DNA of 64,000 nt from the NCBI GenBank assembly GCA_016718605.1, contig JADKCY010000002.1, forward strand, positions 1,240,001 through 1,304,000, in the 5' to 3' direction. The notes below the pieces were generated by a model. That model saw only the letters and a program-made list of their open reading frames with translations. It ran no database searches and was not told where the DNA came from. Made by a program: the position numbers and the translations under genes. Source of the stretch: Lysobacterales bacterium (GTDB taxonomy: Bacteria > Pseudomonadota > Gammaproteobacteria > Xanthomonadales > Xanthomonadaceae). Each line of letters begins with the position of its first letter. The first letter of the stretch is position 1. This document shows, piece after piece, positions 8,491 through 16,789 of the stretch.

Positions 8491-9880
8491 TCAGGCAGCC
8501 TTGGCGGCCATGGCCTTTGCTTTTTCGAACACTTCGTCGATCCCGCCAACCATGTAGAAGGCCTGTTCCGGCAGATGGTCGCACTCGCCATCGACGATCA
8601 TCTTGAAGCCACGGATGGTTTCCTTAAGCGACACGTATTTGCCGGGTGAGCCGGTAAATACTTCGGCCTAAAGAAGGGCTGCGAGAAGAAGCGCTCGACC
8701 TTTCGGGCACGGGAGACGACTTGCTTGTCTTCTTCGGACAGCTCATCCATGCCCAGAATGGCGATGATGTCTTTCAGCTCTTTGTAACGCTGCAGCGTCG
8801 ACTGTACCTTGCGGGCAGTGTCGTAGTGCTCGTTACCAATCACGTTCGGGTCAACTGACGCGAGGTGGAGTCAAGCGGATCAACGGCCGGGTAGATGCCC
8901 AGCGAAGCGATATTACGACTCAACACAACGGTCGCATCGAGATGCGCGAAAGTGGTCGCAGGTGACGGGTCGGTCAAGTCGTCCGCGGGCACGTACACGG
9001 CCTGGATCGAGGTGATCGAACCGGTCTTGGTGGAGGTGATGCGCTCCTGCAGCACGCCCATTTCCTCAGCCAACGTCGGCTGATAACCCACGGCAGACGG
9101 CATACGGCCAAGCAGTGCGGATACTTCAGTACCCGCCAAGGTGTAGCGGTAGATGTTATCCACGAACAACAGCACGTCGCGACCTTCATCGCGGAAGTGT
9201 TCGGCGATCGAAAGACCAGTCAATGCCACCCGCAGGCGATTGCCCGGCGGCTCGTTCATCTGGCCGTAAACCAACGCGACCTTGTCTAGGACGTTGGAGT
9301 CCTTCATCTCGTGATAGAAGTCGTTGCCTTCACGCGTACGCTCACCCACGCCGGCGAACACCGAGTAGCCGCTATGCTCGATTGCGATGTTGCGGATCAA
9401 CTCCATCATATTGACGGTCTTGCCGACGCCCGCACCACCAAACAGACCCACCTTGCCGCCCTTGGCGAACGGACACATCAGGTCGATAACCTTGATGCCG
9501 GTTTCCAGCAGTTCGTTGGCCGCGGCTTGTTCTTCGTACGACGGCGCGGGCTGGTGGATGACACGGTAGTGCTCAGCGTTTACCGGACCCGCTTCGTCGA
9601 TCGGGTTGCCCAGCACGTCCATGATGCGGCCCAAAGTTTCCTTGCCGACCGGCACCTTGATGCCTTCACCGGTGTTTCGGGCGATCAATCCACGCTTCAG
9701 ACCATCGGTGGAGCCCAGTGCAATGGCGCGGACGATGCCGTCGCCCAATTGCTGTTGGACTTCCAGTGTGATGGCGGTGCCATCCACCTTCAGTGCGTCA
9801 TACACGCGCGGCACGGCGTCACGCGAAAACTCCACGTCGACGACGGCACCAATGATCTGTACAACTTTACCCTGGCTCAT
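8491..9880 (-). pseudogene. atpD: ATP synthase F1 subunit beta, disrupted by two frameshifts as read
   Basis: Beta carries the catalytic nucleotide sites of F1. The first 340 residues are normal: MSQGKVVQIIGAVVDVEF start, Walker A GGAGVGKT (about 150), GERTREGND, LLFVDNIYR and ALLGRMPSAVGYQPTLAEEMG. At about 8850 the frame breaks: after TSRQL the text reads TRT-stop where DPNVIGNEHY is expected, and adding one G (in TTGGACC) restores it. A second break near 8669 turns the expected FFxAEVFTG into FFRPKYLPA. After it the third frame continues with GSPGKYVSLKET to AMAAKAA and a stop at 8491. With the two bases restored the product is 463 aa, normal length. Because the gene is essential for oxidative phosphorylation and every residue around the breaks is conserved, sequencing or assembly error is more likely than real decay. 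Confidence 0.9.
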
Positions 9881-9941
9881 TTCAGGATCCTCTTGATTTC
9901 AATTGCGTTCGGCAGCGCCGGAGGGCGCCAGCCACGGAGGG

Positions 9942-10805
9942 TTAAACAGCGGCAGCGCCACCCACGATCTCGGAAATTTCCTGAGTGATCGCGGCCTGTC
10001 GTGCTTTGTTGTAAATCAGGTTCAAGGTGCCAATAAGCTTGGTGGCGTTGTCCGATGCCGATTTCATCGCGACCATGCGCGCTGCCTGCTCGGAAGCAAT
10101 GTTCTCCAATACCGCCTGATACACCAACGACTCCACGTAGCGCGTCAATACGTCGTTCAGCACGCTAGGCGCAGAGGGTTCGTAGATGTAATCCCAATCG
10201 TGCTTGGTTTCCAGCGTCTCACTCGGCGGCAGCGGCAGGACAGCGTCGATGGTGGCTTTCTGAACCATGGTGTTGATGAAATCGTTGTAGGCCACGTTGA
10301 CGCGATCCAGCGTGCCAACTTCGTAGGCATCCAACATCACGCGGATGACCCCGATCAGTTGCTCCAACTGAGGCTTCTCCCCCATATGGGTGACCGACGC
10401 CACCATGTTGACCTTGAGGCGGCGAAAGAACGTGTTGGCCTTCTGGCCCACCGCCACGATATCAACTTCGACGCCTTGGTCTTGCCACTTGCGGATATCA
10501 CCAAGCAGCTTGCGAAACAGGTTTGAATTCAACCCACCACATAGACCGCGATCGGTGGAGATCACGATATAGCCGACCCGGCGAACATCCGTGCGCTGCA
10601 CCATGTAGGGATGTACGTAATCGGTATTGGCCTTGGCGATATGACCAATGACCTGACGCATCAGGCGCGCGTAGGGACGCGATGCCTTCATCCGATCCTG
10701 CGCCTTACGGATTTTGGAAGCCGAAACCATTTCCAATGCACGCGTCACCTTGCGGGTGTTCTGCACCGACTTGATCTTCGACTTGATTTCGCGACCGCCT
10801 GCCAT
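9942..10805 (-). CDS. atpG: ATP synthase F1 subunit gamma
   Basis: Gamma is the rotating central shaft of F1. It has 287 aa, as in other gammaproteobacteria. The N-terminal helix has the conserved MAGGREIKSKIKSVQNTRKV start, the middle has STDRGLCGGLNSNLFRK (about residues 85-100), and the C-terminal helix ends in RQAAITQEISEIVGGAAAV. It lies 97 bases after atpA and 61 before atpD, on the atp transcript. No odd features. Confidence 0.96.
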   Translation of the reverse strand: MAGGREIKSKIKSVQNTRKVTRALEMVSASKIRKAQDRMKASRPYARLMRQVIGHIAKANTDYVHPYMVQRTDVRRVGYIVISTDRGLCGGLNSNLFRKLLGDIRKWQDQGVEVDIVAVGQKANTFFRRLKVNMVASVTHMGEKPQLEQLIGVIRVMLDAYEVGTLDRVNVAYNDFINTMVQKATIDAVLPLPPSETLETKHDWDYIYEPSAPSVLNDVLTRYVESLVYQAVLENIASEQAARMVAMKSASDNATKLIGTLNLIYNKARQAAITQEISEIVGGAAAV

Positions 10806-10902
10806 GTGTTTGCTCGCTTTGCTTGCTGCGCGGAGTGACTTTCTTCATCTCACCTCATTCGCAGCAGTGCATCGACCGCTGCGAAACCTGAGCGTCAAGA
10901 AC

Positions 10903-12450
10903 TCACCATGTTCCGGTTGACTTGAACTCCGCAATGCCCTTTTTGAAGGCCGCCTCGATGTCTTTGTCCCAATTGCCGGAATCGGTAACCTGCGTCATCA
11001 GCGCCCCCTGAGTGTTGGCGAAGTGTGCATGCAAACCTGCCTCGAAGGCGCCAATTTGAGTCAGCGGCAAATCGTCCATATATCCGTTATCCACGGCATA
11101 GAGTGACAAGGCCATGTCCGCGATCGACAGCGGGGCGTATTGCTTCTGTTTCATCAACTCAGTAACGCGCTGACCGCGCTCCAGCTGCTTACGAGTGGTC
11201 TCGTCAAGATCTGAGGCGAACTGCGCGAAGGCGGCCAATTCGCGAAACTGCGCGAGCGACAGACGAATACCGCCGCCCAGCTTCTTGATGATCTTGGTCT
11301 GCGCCGCACCACCGACACGCGAAACCGAAATACCGGCATTGACCGCAGGACGAATACCCGCATTGAACAGGTCAGTCTCAAGGAAGATCTGGCCATCGGT
11401 GATCGAAATCACGTTGGTCGGCACGAAGGCTGAGACGTCGCCAGCCTGGGTTTCGATGATCGGCAGCGCCGTCAGCGAACCGGTCTTGCCCTTGACGCGG
11501 CCGTTGGTGTGCTTCTCGACATATTCCTCGTTGACGCGCGCGGCACGCTCCAGAAGGCGCGAATGAAGATAGAACACGTCGCCGGGATAGGCTTCACGAC
11601 CCGGCGGTCGGCGCAACAACAACGACACCTGACGATAGGCTACCGCCTGCTTCGACAAGTCGTCATAGATGATCAGGGCATCTTCGCCGTTGTCACGGAA
11701 GTACTCACCCATGGAACAACCCGAATACGGCGCAATGAACTGCATCGCGGCCGATTCCGACGCGGTTGCTGCGACCACGATGGTGTGGGCAAGTGCCCCA
11801 TACTCTTCCAACTTACGCACGACGTTGGCGACGGAAGATGCCTTCTGTCCAATGGCAACGTAAATGCACTTAACGCCCGTGCCTTTCTGATTGATGATGG
11901 CGTCGATGGCCAAGGCAGTTTTGCCGGTCTGGCGATCACCAATGATCAATTCGCGCTGACCGCGACCCACCGGAATCATCGCGTCCACAGACTTGTAGCC
12001 GGTCTGAACCGGCTGATCAACCGACTTTCGCCAGATCACGCCGGGCGCCACTTTTTCAATCGGCGCGCTTTCGGTCGTATTGAGCGGACCCTTGCCGTCG
12101 ATAGGATGACCAAGCGCATTGACTACGCGGCCCAACAGTGCCTCACCGACCGGAACTTCGAGAATTCGGCCTGTGGTCTTGACCACATCACCTTCGCGCA
12201 GGTGTTCGTAATCGCCCAGTACCACGGCACCGACCGAGTCGCGCTCCAAATTGAGTGCCAAGGCATAGGTGTCTTCCGGCAATTCGATCATTTCGCCGGC
12301 CATAACATCGGCCAAGCCATGGATGCGCACGATACCGTCAGCCACCGACGTGATGGAACCTTCATTGCGCGCCTCGGCGGCGAGCTTGACCTTCTCGATA
12401 CGGCCTTTGATCAGTTCGCTGATTTCAGAGGGGTTGAGTTGACTCTGCAT
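10903..12450 (-). CDS. atpA: ATP synthase F1 subunit alpha
   Basis: Alpha forms the non-catalytic nucleotide sites of the F1 hexamer. It has 515 aa, near the usual 513. Visible are LNPSEISELIKGRIE at the N-terminus, Walker A GDRQTGKTA (about residues 170-178), the arginine-finger region PAVNAGISVSRVGG (about 365-378), and the usual C-terminal helical domain. The ATG at 12450 gives the standard N-terminus; upstream codons (MNRADGTAHFT) are not family-like. A 195-base gap with an 8-bp hairpin separates it from atpH. Unlike atpH and atpD, its frame is intact. Confidence 0.97.
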   Translation of the reverse strand: MQSQLNPSEISELIKGRIEKVKLAAEARNEGSITSVADGIVRIHGLADVMAGEMIELPEDTYALALNLERDSVGAVVLGDYEHLREGDVVKTTGRILEVPVGEALLGRVVNALGHPIDGKGPLNTTESAPIEKVAPGVIWRKSVDQPVQTGYKSVDAMIPVGRGQRELIIGDRQTGKTALAIDAIINQKGTGVKCIYVAIGQKASSVANVVRKLEEYGALAHTIVVAATASESAAMQFIAPYSGCSMGEYFRDNGEDALIIYDDLSKQAVAYRQVSLLLRRPPGREAYPGDVFYLHSRLLERAARVNEEYVEKHTNGRVKGKTGSLTALPIIETQAGDVSAFVPTNVISITDGQIFLETDLFNAGIRPAVNAGISVSRVGGAAQTKIIKKLGGGIRLSLAQFRELAAFAQFASDLDETTRKQLERGQRVTELMKQKQYAPLSIADMALSLYAVDNGYMDDLPLTQIGAFEAGLHAHFANTQGALMTQVTDSGNWDKDIEAAFKKGIAEFKSTGTW

Positions 12451-12567
12451 GGGAATTTCCCTGAGATTTGAATTCGTGAAATGGGCCGTACCATCTGCGC
12501 GGTTCACTGGCGCACTCTGTAAAGAGCGACTGCCCGAATGCCACTGCGCGCTTCAGGTACGCGTGCG

Positions 12568-12590
12568 CCATCGGGTTTGCGGCCCGATGG
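12568..12590 (-). promoter_or_regulatory. Hairpin in the atpH-atpA gap
   Basis: CCATCGGG (12568-12575) is the reverse complement of CCCGATGG (12583-12590), with a seven-base loop. It sits in the longest gap of the operon (195 bases) with no T-run, so it probably shapes mRNA decay or translation. Confidence 0.4.
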
Positions 12591-12645
12591 TCGGCACGTC
12601 CTTGCGCCTGGAAGGCTGCGCCTCCCTTGGTTCATCTGTGCACGC

Positions 12646-13172
12646 TCAGTGTGAGAGCGCGCGCTCCATCCGCTGCAACTTGCCGCGCACCGAGCCATCG
12701 ATCACCAGATCGCCGGCATCGATGATCGCGCCTCCGATCAACTCTGCATCAACCTGCTGCTGCATCACCACTTCCGTACCAAACCGGCGTCGCAATGCAT
12801 CCAAAAGGGCAGCACTATCCGCCGCATCCATGGCAGTAGCAGAAGTGACCGTTACGCGAACCGTCCGTTCCGCTTCGGCACGCAAACCTTCGAACTGTGC
12901 CGCGATTTCCGGCAACAGCGCAAGCGACGGTTGTCGGCCAGGACGACCAGAAACTGCAACTGATCCTCACTGCAACCGGGTGCTGCGAGCACGCCAACCA
13001 ATTCGTCTGCCGCAAGTCGCGGATGACCAATCAACGGGGCGACACGAGCATCCAGCGATGCCGCCGAACTGAACTGTAAGGACTGCGACCAACTGGCCAA
13101 AGCCGAAGCCTTGGAGGCAAGTGCGAAGGCCGCACGTGCGTAGGGACGAGCCAAAGTGGCGACATTGCTCAT
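12646..13172 (-). pseudogene. atpH: ATP synthase F1 subunit delta, disrupted by one frameshift as read
   Basis: Delta links F1 to the peripheral b stalk. The frame begins MSNVATLARPYARAAFALA (the family's ARPYARA signature) and is normal for about 84 residues to LADNRRL. It then breaks at 12919-12923, reading RCCRKSRH instead of ALLPEIAAQFE. The other frame carries the rest, LPEIAAQFEGLRAEAERTV to the stop at 12646, including VDAELIGGAIIDAGDLVIDGS, split as the delta signature. Restoring one G (TTGGCG instead of TTGCG) gives 175 aa, normal length. The lost base is again a G after TT, as at the first atpD break. Probably a sequence error. It overlaps nothing and starts two bases after atpF. 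Confidence 0.9.
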
Positions 13173-13174
13173 GC

Positions 13175-13645
13175 TCAGATCTCTGCCGCCAGATCAGCCA
13201 ACAGGGCCTTGTGTGCATTGCCATCGATTTCGCGACGCAGCACTTTCTCGGCGCCCGAGACAGCCAACGCGGAAATGCGCAAGCGCAATTCTTCGCGTGC
13301 CCGATGTGCGGCGGCGGCGATTTCTGCCTGAGCAGCAGCGCGCTGACGCTCTGCCTCGGAGACAGCATCTTCCTTGGCCTTGTCAACGATCTGATTGGCA
13401 CGCGCATGTGCCTGCTCAATGATCTCGTTAGCCTTGCCACGCGCTTCCTTCACCAAGTCGTTGATGCGCGACTCCGCCTGGGCGAGATCCTTGTGGCTGC
13501 GCTCGGCCGCGGCCAAGCCTTCAGCAATTTTTTTCTGCCGCTCTTCAATGGCCGTCGTCAACGGCGGCCAGATAAACTTCATCGTAAACCAAATGAGTAT
13601 CGCGAACGACAACATCTGGCCGAAGAAGGTCATGTTGATATCCAT
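13175..13645 (-). CDS. atpF: ATP synthase Fo subunit b
   Basis: Subunit b is the peripheral stalk. It has 156 aa, the E. coli length. The start at 13645 gives MDINMTFFGQMLSFAILIW, an N-terminal membrane anchor ending near residue 25 (FIWPPL). A long charged coiled coil follows, rich in Ala, Glu, Lys and Arg, ending AHKALLADLAAEI. It is separated from atpE by 87 bases with two consecutive hairpins and from atpH by only two bases. Confidence 0.95.
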   Translation of the reverse strand: MDINMTFFGQMLSFAILIWFTMKFIWPPLTTAIEERQKKIAEGLAAAERSHKDLAQAESRINDLVKEARGKANEIIEQAHARANQIVDKAKEDAVSEAERQRAAAQAEIAAAAHRAREELRLRISALAVSGAEKVLRREIDGNAHKALLADLAAEI

Positions 13646-13670
13646 GACAACTCCCGTGTCTTGTGCATGA

Positions 13671-13696
13671 GGTGGGCAGCGCAATAGCTACCCACC
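13671..13696 (-). promoter_or_regulatory. Second intercistronic hairpin between atpE and atpF
   Basis: Bases 13671-13680 pair with 13687-13696 over ten positions (one G-U type pair), loop of six. It follows the GAAA-loop hairpin after atpE and ends 25 bases before the atpF start, where it could hide or set apart the atpF ribosome site. Confidence 0.5.
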
Positions 13697-13701
13697 GGCA
13701 T

Positions 13702-13721
13702 CACGATCCTTTCGGATCGTG
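13702..13721 (-). promoter_or_regulatory. GNRA-loop hairpin directly after atpE
   Basis: An 8-bp perfect stem (13702-13709 with 13714-13721) closes on a GAAA tetraloop in the mRNA sense, 11 bases after the atpE stop. No T-run follows. Such stable 3' hairpins can protect an upstream cistron, which fits the need for many more c subunits than b subunits. The role is inference. Confidence 0.55.
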
Positions 13722-13732
13722 CAAGCCTTTGA

Positions 13733-13996
13733 TTAGGCCAGCTTCGACAGCAGCGGGTTAGCGACGCCGAAGAACAGCGCGACCGCCAGACCGATAATGA
13801 AAGCGGCGTCAATCAGGCCAGCCAACAGAAACATGCGTCCCTGCAGCATCGGAACCAGTTCCGGCTGGCGAGCCGCAGACTCAAGGAACTTGGAACCCAT
13901 GATGGCGATACCAAGGCAGGCGCCAAGCGCACCGAGGCCGATGATGATGCCAATGGCGATGGCGGTGAGGCCCTGAACCTGAGCGATGAATTCCAT
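13733..13996 (-). CDS. atpE: ATP synthase Fo subunit c
   Basis: Subunit c forms the membrane rotor ring. It has 87 aa in two hydrophobic hairpin helices (about residues 8-35 and 52-78) joined by the polar loop ESAARQPEL, which contains the conserved RQP. Helix 2 has LLAGLIDAAFIIGLAVAL, whose Asp is the proton-carrying carboxylate. No sodium-site signature stands out, so a proton ring is assumed. The ATG at 13996 is preceded by AGGAG. Hairpins on its 3' side may raise its expression relative to its neighbours. Confidence 0.95.
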   Translation of the reverse strand: MEFIAQVQGLTAIAIGIIIGLGALGACLGIAIMGSKFLESAARQPELVPMLQGRMFLLAGLIDAAFIIGLAVALFFGVANPLLSKLA

Positions 13997-14073
13997 GGTG
14001 AATCTCCTGCAACGTTTTGAAGGGTGAAATGAAACTGGGGAAAGTGCATTGCCGCGTGCCGCGAAACAGGACC

Positions 14074-14919
14074 TCAATGCCCCTCACGCGCGCCAGCGAT
14101 GTAAACCACCGTCAGCACCATGAAGATGAAGGCCTGCAACAAAATAATGAGAATGTGGAAAATCCCCCAAGCTGCGTTGAACAAGACGCCTGGTGCAAAG
14201 GTGACAGCGCTACCGAGCAAGCCTGCGATCAGCATGAAAACCAGCTCGCCACCGTACATGTTGCCGAAAAGTCGCATGGCCAGCGAGATTGGCTTCACCA
14301 GCCACTCAATGACGTTCATGATCAAATTGACCGGCGCGAGCACCACGGCCATACCACCGTGCGCATGGAAGGGGGCGGTCAACAGTTCTTTGCCGAACCC
14401 AAACCCGCCCTTGGCGGCAAGCGCATGCCCGATAAGAATAAAAAACACGGTTACCGACAAGCCCAACGTGGTGTTCAAATCAGCGGTCGGCACCACGCGC
14501 ATGTAGAAATGGTGTGCGGCATCTTCACCCGCCACCACCGAAACCAACCAGCCGGGCAAATCCAGCGGCAGCAGGTCCATGGTGTTCATGAAGACGATCC
14601 ACATGAAGATCGTCAGCGCCAGAGGCGCAACGGAACGACGATCCCCATGAAAACTGTCTTTCACTTGGGTGTCGATGAACTCGACGACCATCTCGATGAA
14701 TGCCTGCATTTTGCCCGGCACCCCGGTCGTCGCGCGGCGCGCGACTGACCAGAACCAGAACAGAAAGACCAGCCCCAACGCCAAGCTGACCGCCCAGCTA
14801 TCCCAATTGAACATCCCCAACTTGCCATCGACCAGGCCGGTATCGATCTGACCATGGTGCAAGTGATGGGTGATGTACTCGTTCAGACCACCCGAGCCGG
14901 ACTCCGCTTCCACACTCAT
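14074..14919 (-). CDS. atpB: ATP synthase Fo subunit a
   Basis: Subunit a provides the proton half-channels against the c ring. It has 281 aa and about six membrane segments. Near residue 225 it carries SLAMRLFGNMYGGE, with the essential arginine of the AMRLFGN motif. The short His-rich N-terminus (EYITHHLHHGQ) and the C-terminal helix (FIFMVLTVVYIAGAREGH) are usual. It lies 11 bases after atpI and 77 bases before atpE. Confidence 0.96.
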   Translation of the reverse strand: MSVEAESGSGGLNEYITHHLHHGQIDTGLVDGKLGMFNWDSWAVSLALGLVFLFWFWSVARRATTGVPGKMQAFIEMVVEFIDTQVKDSFHGDRRSVAPLALTIFMWIVFMNTMDLLPLDLPGWLVSVVAGEDAAHHFYMRVVPTADLNTTLGLSVTVFFILIGHALAAKGGFGFGKELLTAPFHAHGGMAVVLAPVNLIMNVIEWLVKPISLAMRLFGNMYGGELVFMLIAGLLGSAVTFAPGVLFNAAWGIFHILIILLQAFIFMVLTVVYIAGAREGH

Positions 14920-14930
14920 CTAGGACACCG

Positions 14931-15296
14931 TCACGATTTAAGACCAATTAAGAATGGATAGGAGATCAGGCCGGCGCACAGCCCTGCCAGTACAGGCAAG
15001 GGCGGCAGCTCGAGGCGGGCGAATGCGATATACATCGCCACACCGATCAACACCCACTTGATAAGCAATGCACTTGCCAGGCGTACCAGAACCGATCCGG
15101 CCGCTTGAACACCCCCGGCAGTTGCCCGCCATGCCATGACGGCCGTTCCGGCGGCAATTGCCAACCCTCCAAAAAGGGCACCAACTGCCGACTGACCACC
15201 TTGCATCAGGAAAACCACTGCAACCAAAACAGCGACTAGCGCCTGCATTGCAGCCAGTCGATATCCAGAGCGGCGGCCGGCTTCCACAGCATTCAT
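14931..15296 (-). CDS. atpI: ATP synthase assembly protein AtpI
   Basis: AtpI is a small membrane protein of atp operons; it is thought to help c-ring assembly or ion supply but is often dispensable. It has 121 aa with four hydrophobic segments. The start at 15296 (MNAVEAGRRSGYRLA) is the family-like one; the first segment is ALVAVLVAVVFLM. It is first in the operon, 63 bases after the -10 element of a good promoter. Confidence 0.85.
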   Translation of the reverse strand: MNAVEAGRRSGYRLAAMQALVAVLVAVVFLMQGGQSAVGALFGGLAIAAGTAVMAWRATAGGVQAAGSVLVRLASALLIKWVLIGVAMYIAFARLELPPLPVLAGLCAGLISYPFLIGLKS

Positions 15297-15358
15297 TGAC
15301 ACAGGACCGGTCGATTTTTGGGGTGCTAGGCGCACAAAGCGCCCTCAAAAGCCTGCGA

Positions 15359-15388
15359 AGTATAGCCAGCAGGCTCGACACGTCGCAA
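15359..15388 (-). promoter_or_regulatory. Sigma-70 promoter of the atp operon
   Basis: On the minus strand TTGCGA (15383-15388) and TATACT (15359-15364) are 18 bases apart, close to the consensus. The expected transcript starts near 15352, about 55 bases before atpI. A small GGCGC/GCGCC hairpin (15329-15343) lies in the leader. Confidence 0.75.
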
Positions 15389-15460
15389 CTTGATCCCATA
15401 GGAGACTTTGGTCGCGAGGCAGCCCTCGCATCCAAGTGCGTTGGGCTCGCGAGGCTTTCA

Positions 15461-16789
15461 TCACCAGCCAGGCAGCAGCACTTGCACCATCAGACCGCCG
15501 CCTTCGCGGTTGCGAAGGCGGATTTCGCCGCCATGCGCCTCGACGATTTCGCGCGTCAAGGCCAAGCCAAGACCGGTGCCACTGCGCTTGGTCGAATAAA
15601 ACGGCAGCAGTGCTTGCGCAAGAACGCTATCCGACATCCCCGAGCCACGATCACAGACTTCAAGTCGCCAGCGCTGCCCCTCGCGCTGCAAATGCAGCGC
15701 GACGGCGTCTGGCGCTGTGCCAGATTCGTGTGCGTTGCGCAGCAGATTCAGCAACGCCTGTTCCATCTGCGCTGGATCGACGCGCGCCTCACCGTCGGCA
15801 GGGCACTCGCAATGGAACAACACCTCGGCCTGGATGCGGCGCAACAGCTCCGACCAGCGCGTCTTCTGCAGGCGAGGCGCAGGGAGTCTAGCGAACCGTG
15901 CATAGCCCTGAATGAAACCGTCGAGATGCCGCGCACGTTCTTCTATTGTCTCCAGCACTATGTCCAAACGGTCAACCTGCCCCCTGCGCAGCAGTTCCGC
16001 ACCGGAATGCGCCAGCGAGGCAATCGGCGCCAACGAATTGTTGATCTCGTGGCTAATGACGCGAATCACCTTTTTCCAGGCCTGAACCTCTGCACGGCGC
16101 AACTCTGCGGTCAGTTGCCGCATCAAGACCAAACGATGTACCCGACCATTCAGACGAAACTCGCGCTGCAAGACCTGCCATGCCAACTCGTCATCGCCCT
16201 CCGATAGCGTGCAAACGCCATCCTGTCGGGCCTCCAACAATTCGCGCAGCGCCAACGGCAGTGCAGGCAGCAAAGTCGCCAGGGAACCCCCTTCCAGGCG
16301 GCGACCCGCATTCAACTGCGCGCGTGCTGCCAGATTGGCATAGACCACGTAACCTGCCGGATCCAGCAACAGCATCGACACCGGGGTGTGCTGGACCATG
16401 GTGTCGAGCAGCAACTCGCGCTGCACGAGATGCAGACGCTGCTCACGCAGCTCCCGACCCAGAGCATTGTGAGCCTCCACCAGCTCGCCGAGCTCACCAT
16501 CCTCCGTACGCGCAATACCGACACTGAAGTCGCCATCGCGATAGCTGAGAACCAAGCCCTCGAGCGCGCGAAACAGGGCACGCCATGGCCGTAGAAAGAC
16601 ACGTCCCAGCAGCAGGGCACCGAGCAGACTCAACACTGCCACCAATCCGATCGCCTGCGGCCAGTCCAGCACCCGCACCAAACCGGCAAACAGGCCTGCG
16701 CCCGAGAGACCGGCCAGCCACACCACCAGCACCAGACGCCGCTCCGCCGTATTGCCAAAGACTTCACGCCATTTCACACGCTGTTTCAT
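15461..16789 (-). CDS. NtrY-like membrane sensor histidine kinase of the exporter operon
   Basis: It should sense an envelope signal and phosphorylate the NtrC-type regulator encoded just before it, whose stop overlaps its start by four bases (ATGA). It has 442 aa. Two membrane segments lie at about residues 19-40 and 45-68, with almost no periplasmic loop. A HAMP-like linker, a PAS-like domain (LLLDPAGYVVYANLAAR, about 140-160), then the H-box ISHEINNSLAPIASLAHS (His about 247) follow. The ATPase part has NLLRNAHESG, DRGSGM and STKRSGTGLGLALTREI. The H-box sequence is that of NtrB/NtrY-type kinases that pair with sigma-54 activators. It is the last gene of the operon. Confidence 0.88.
   Translation of the reverse strand: MKQRVKWREVFGNTAERRLVLVVWLAGLSGAGLFAGLVRVLDWPQAIGLVAVLSLLGALLLGRVFLRPWRALFRALEGLVLSYRDGDFSVGIARTEDGELGELVEAHNALGRELREQRLHLVQRELLLDTMVQHTPVSMLLLDPAGYVVYANLAARAQLNAGRRLEGGSLATLLPALPLALRELLEARQDGVCTLSEGDDELAWQVLQREFRLNGRVHRLVLMRQLTAELRRAEVQAWKKVIRVISHEINNSLAPIASLAHSGAELLRRGQVDRLDIVLETIEERARHLDGFIQGYARFARLPAPRLQKTRWSELLRRIQAEVLFHCECPADGEARVDPAQMEQALLNLLRNAHESGTAPDAVALHLQREGQRWRLEVCDRGSGMSDSVLAQALLPFYSTKRSGTGLGLALTREIVEAHGGEIRLRNREGGGLMVQVLLPGW

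Noticed and set aside
11509..12471. A 320-codon plus-strand frame
   Set aside because: It is antisense to atpA.
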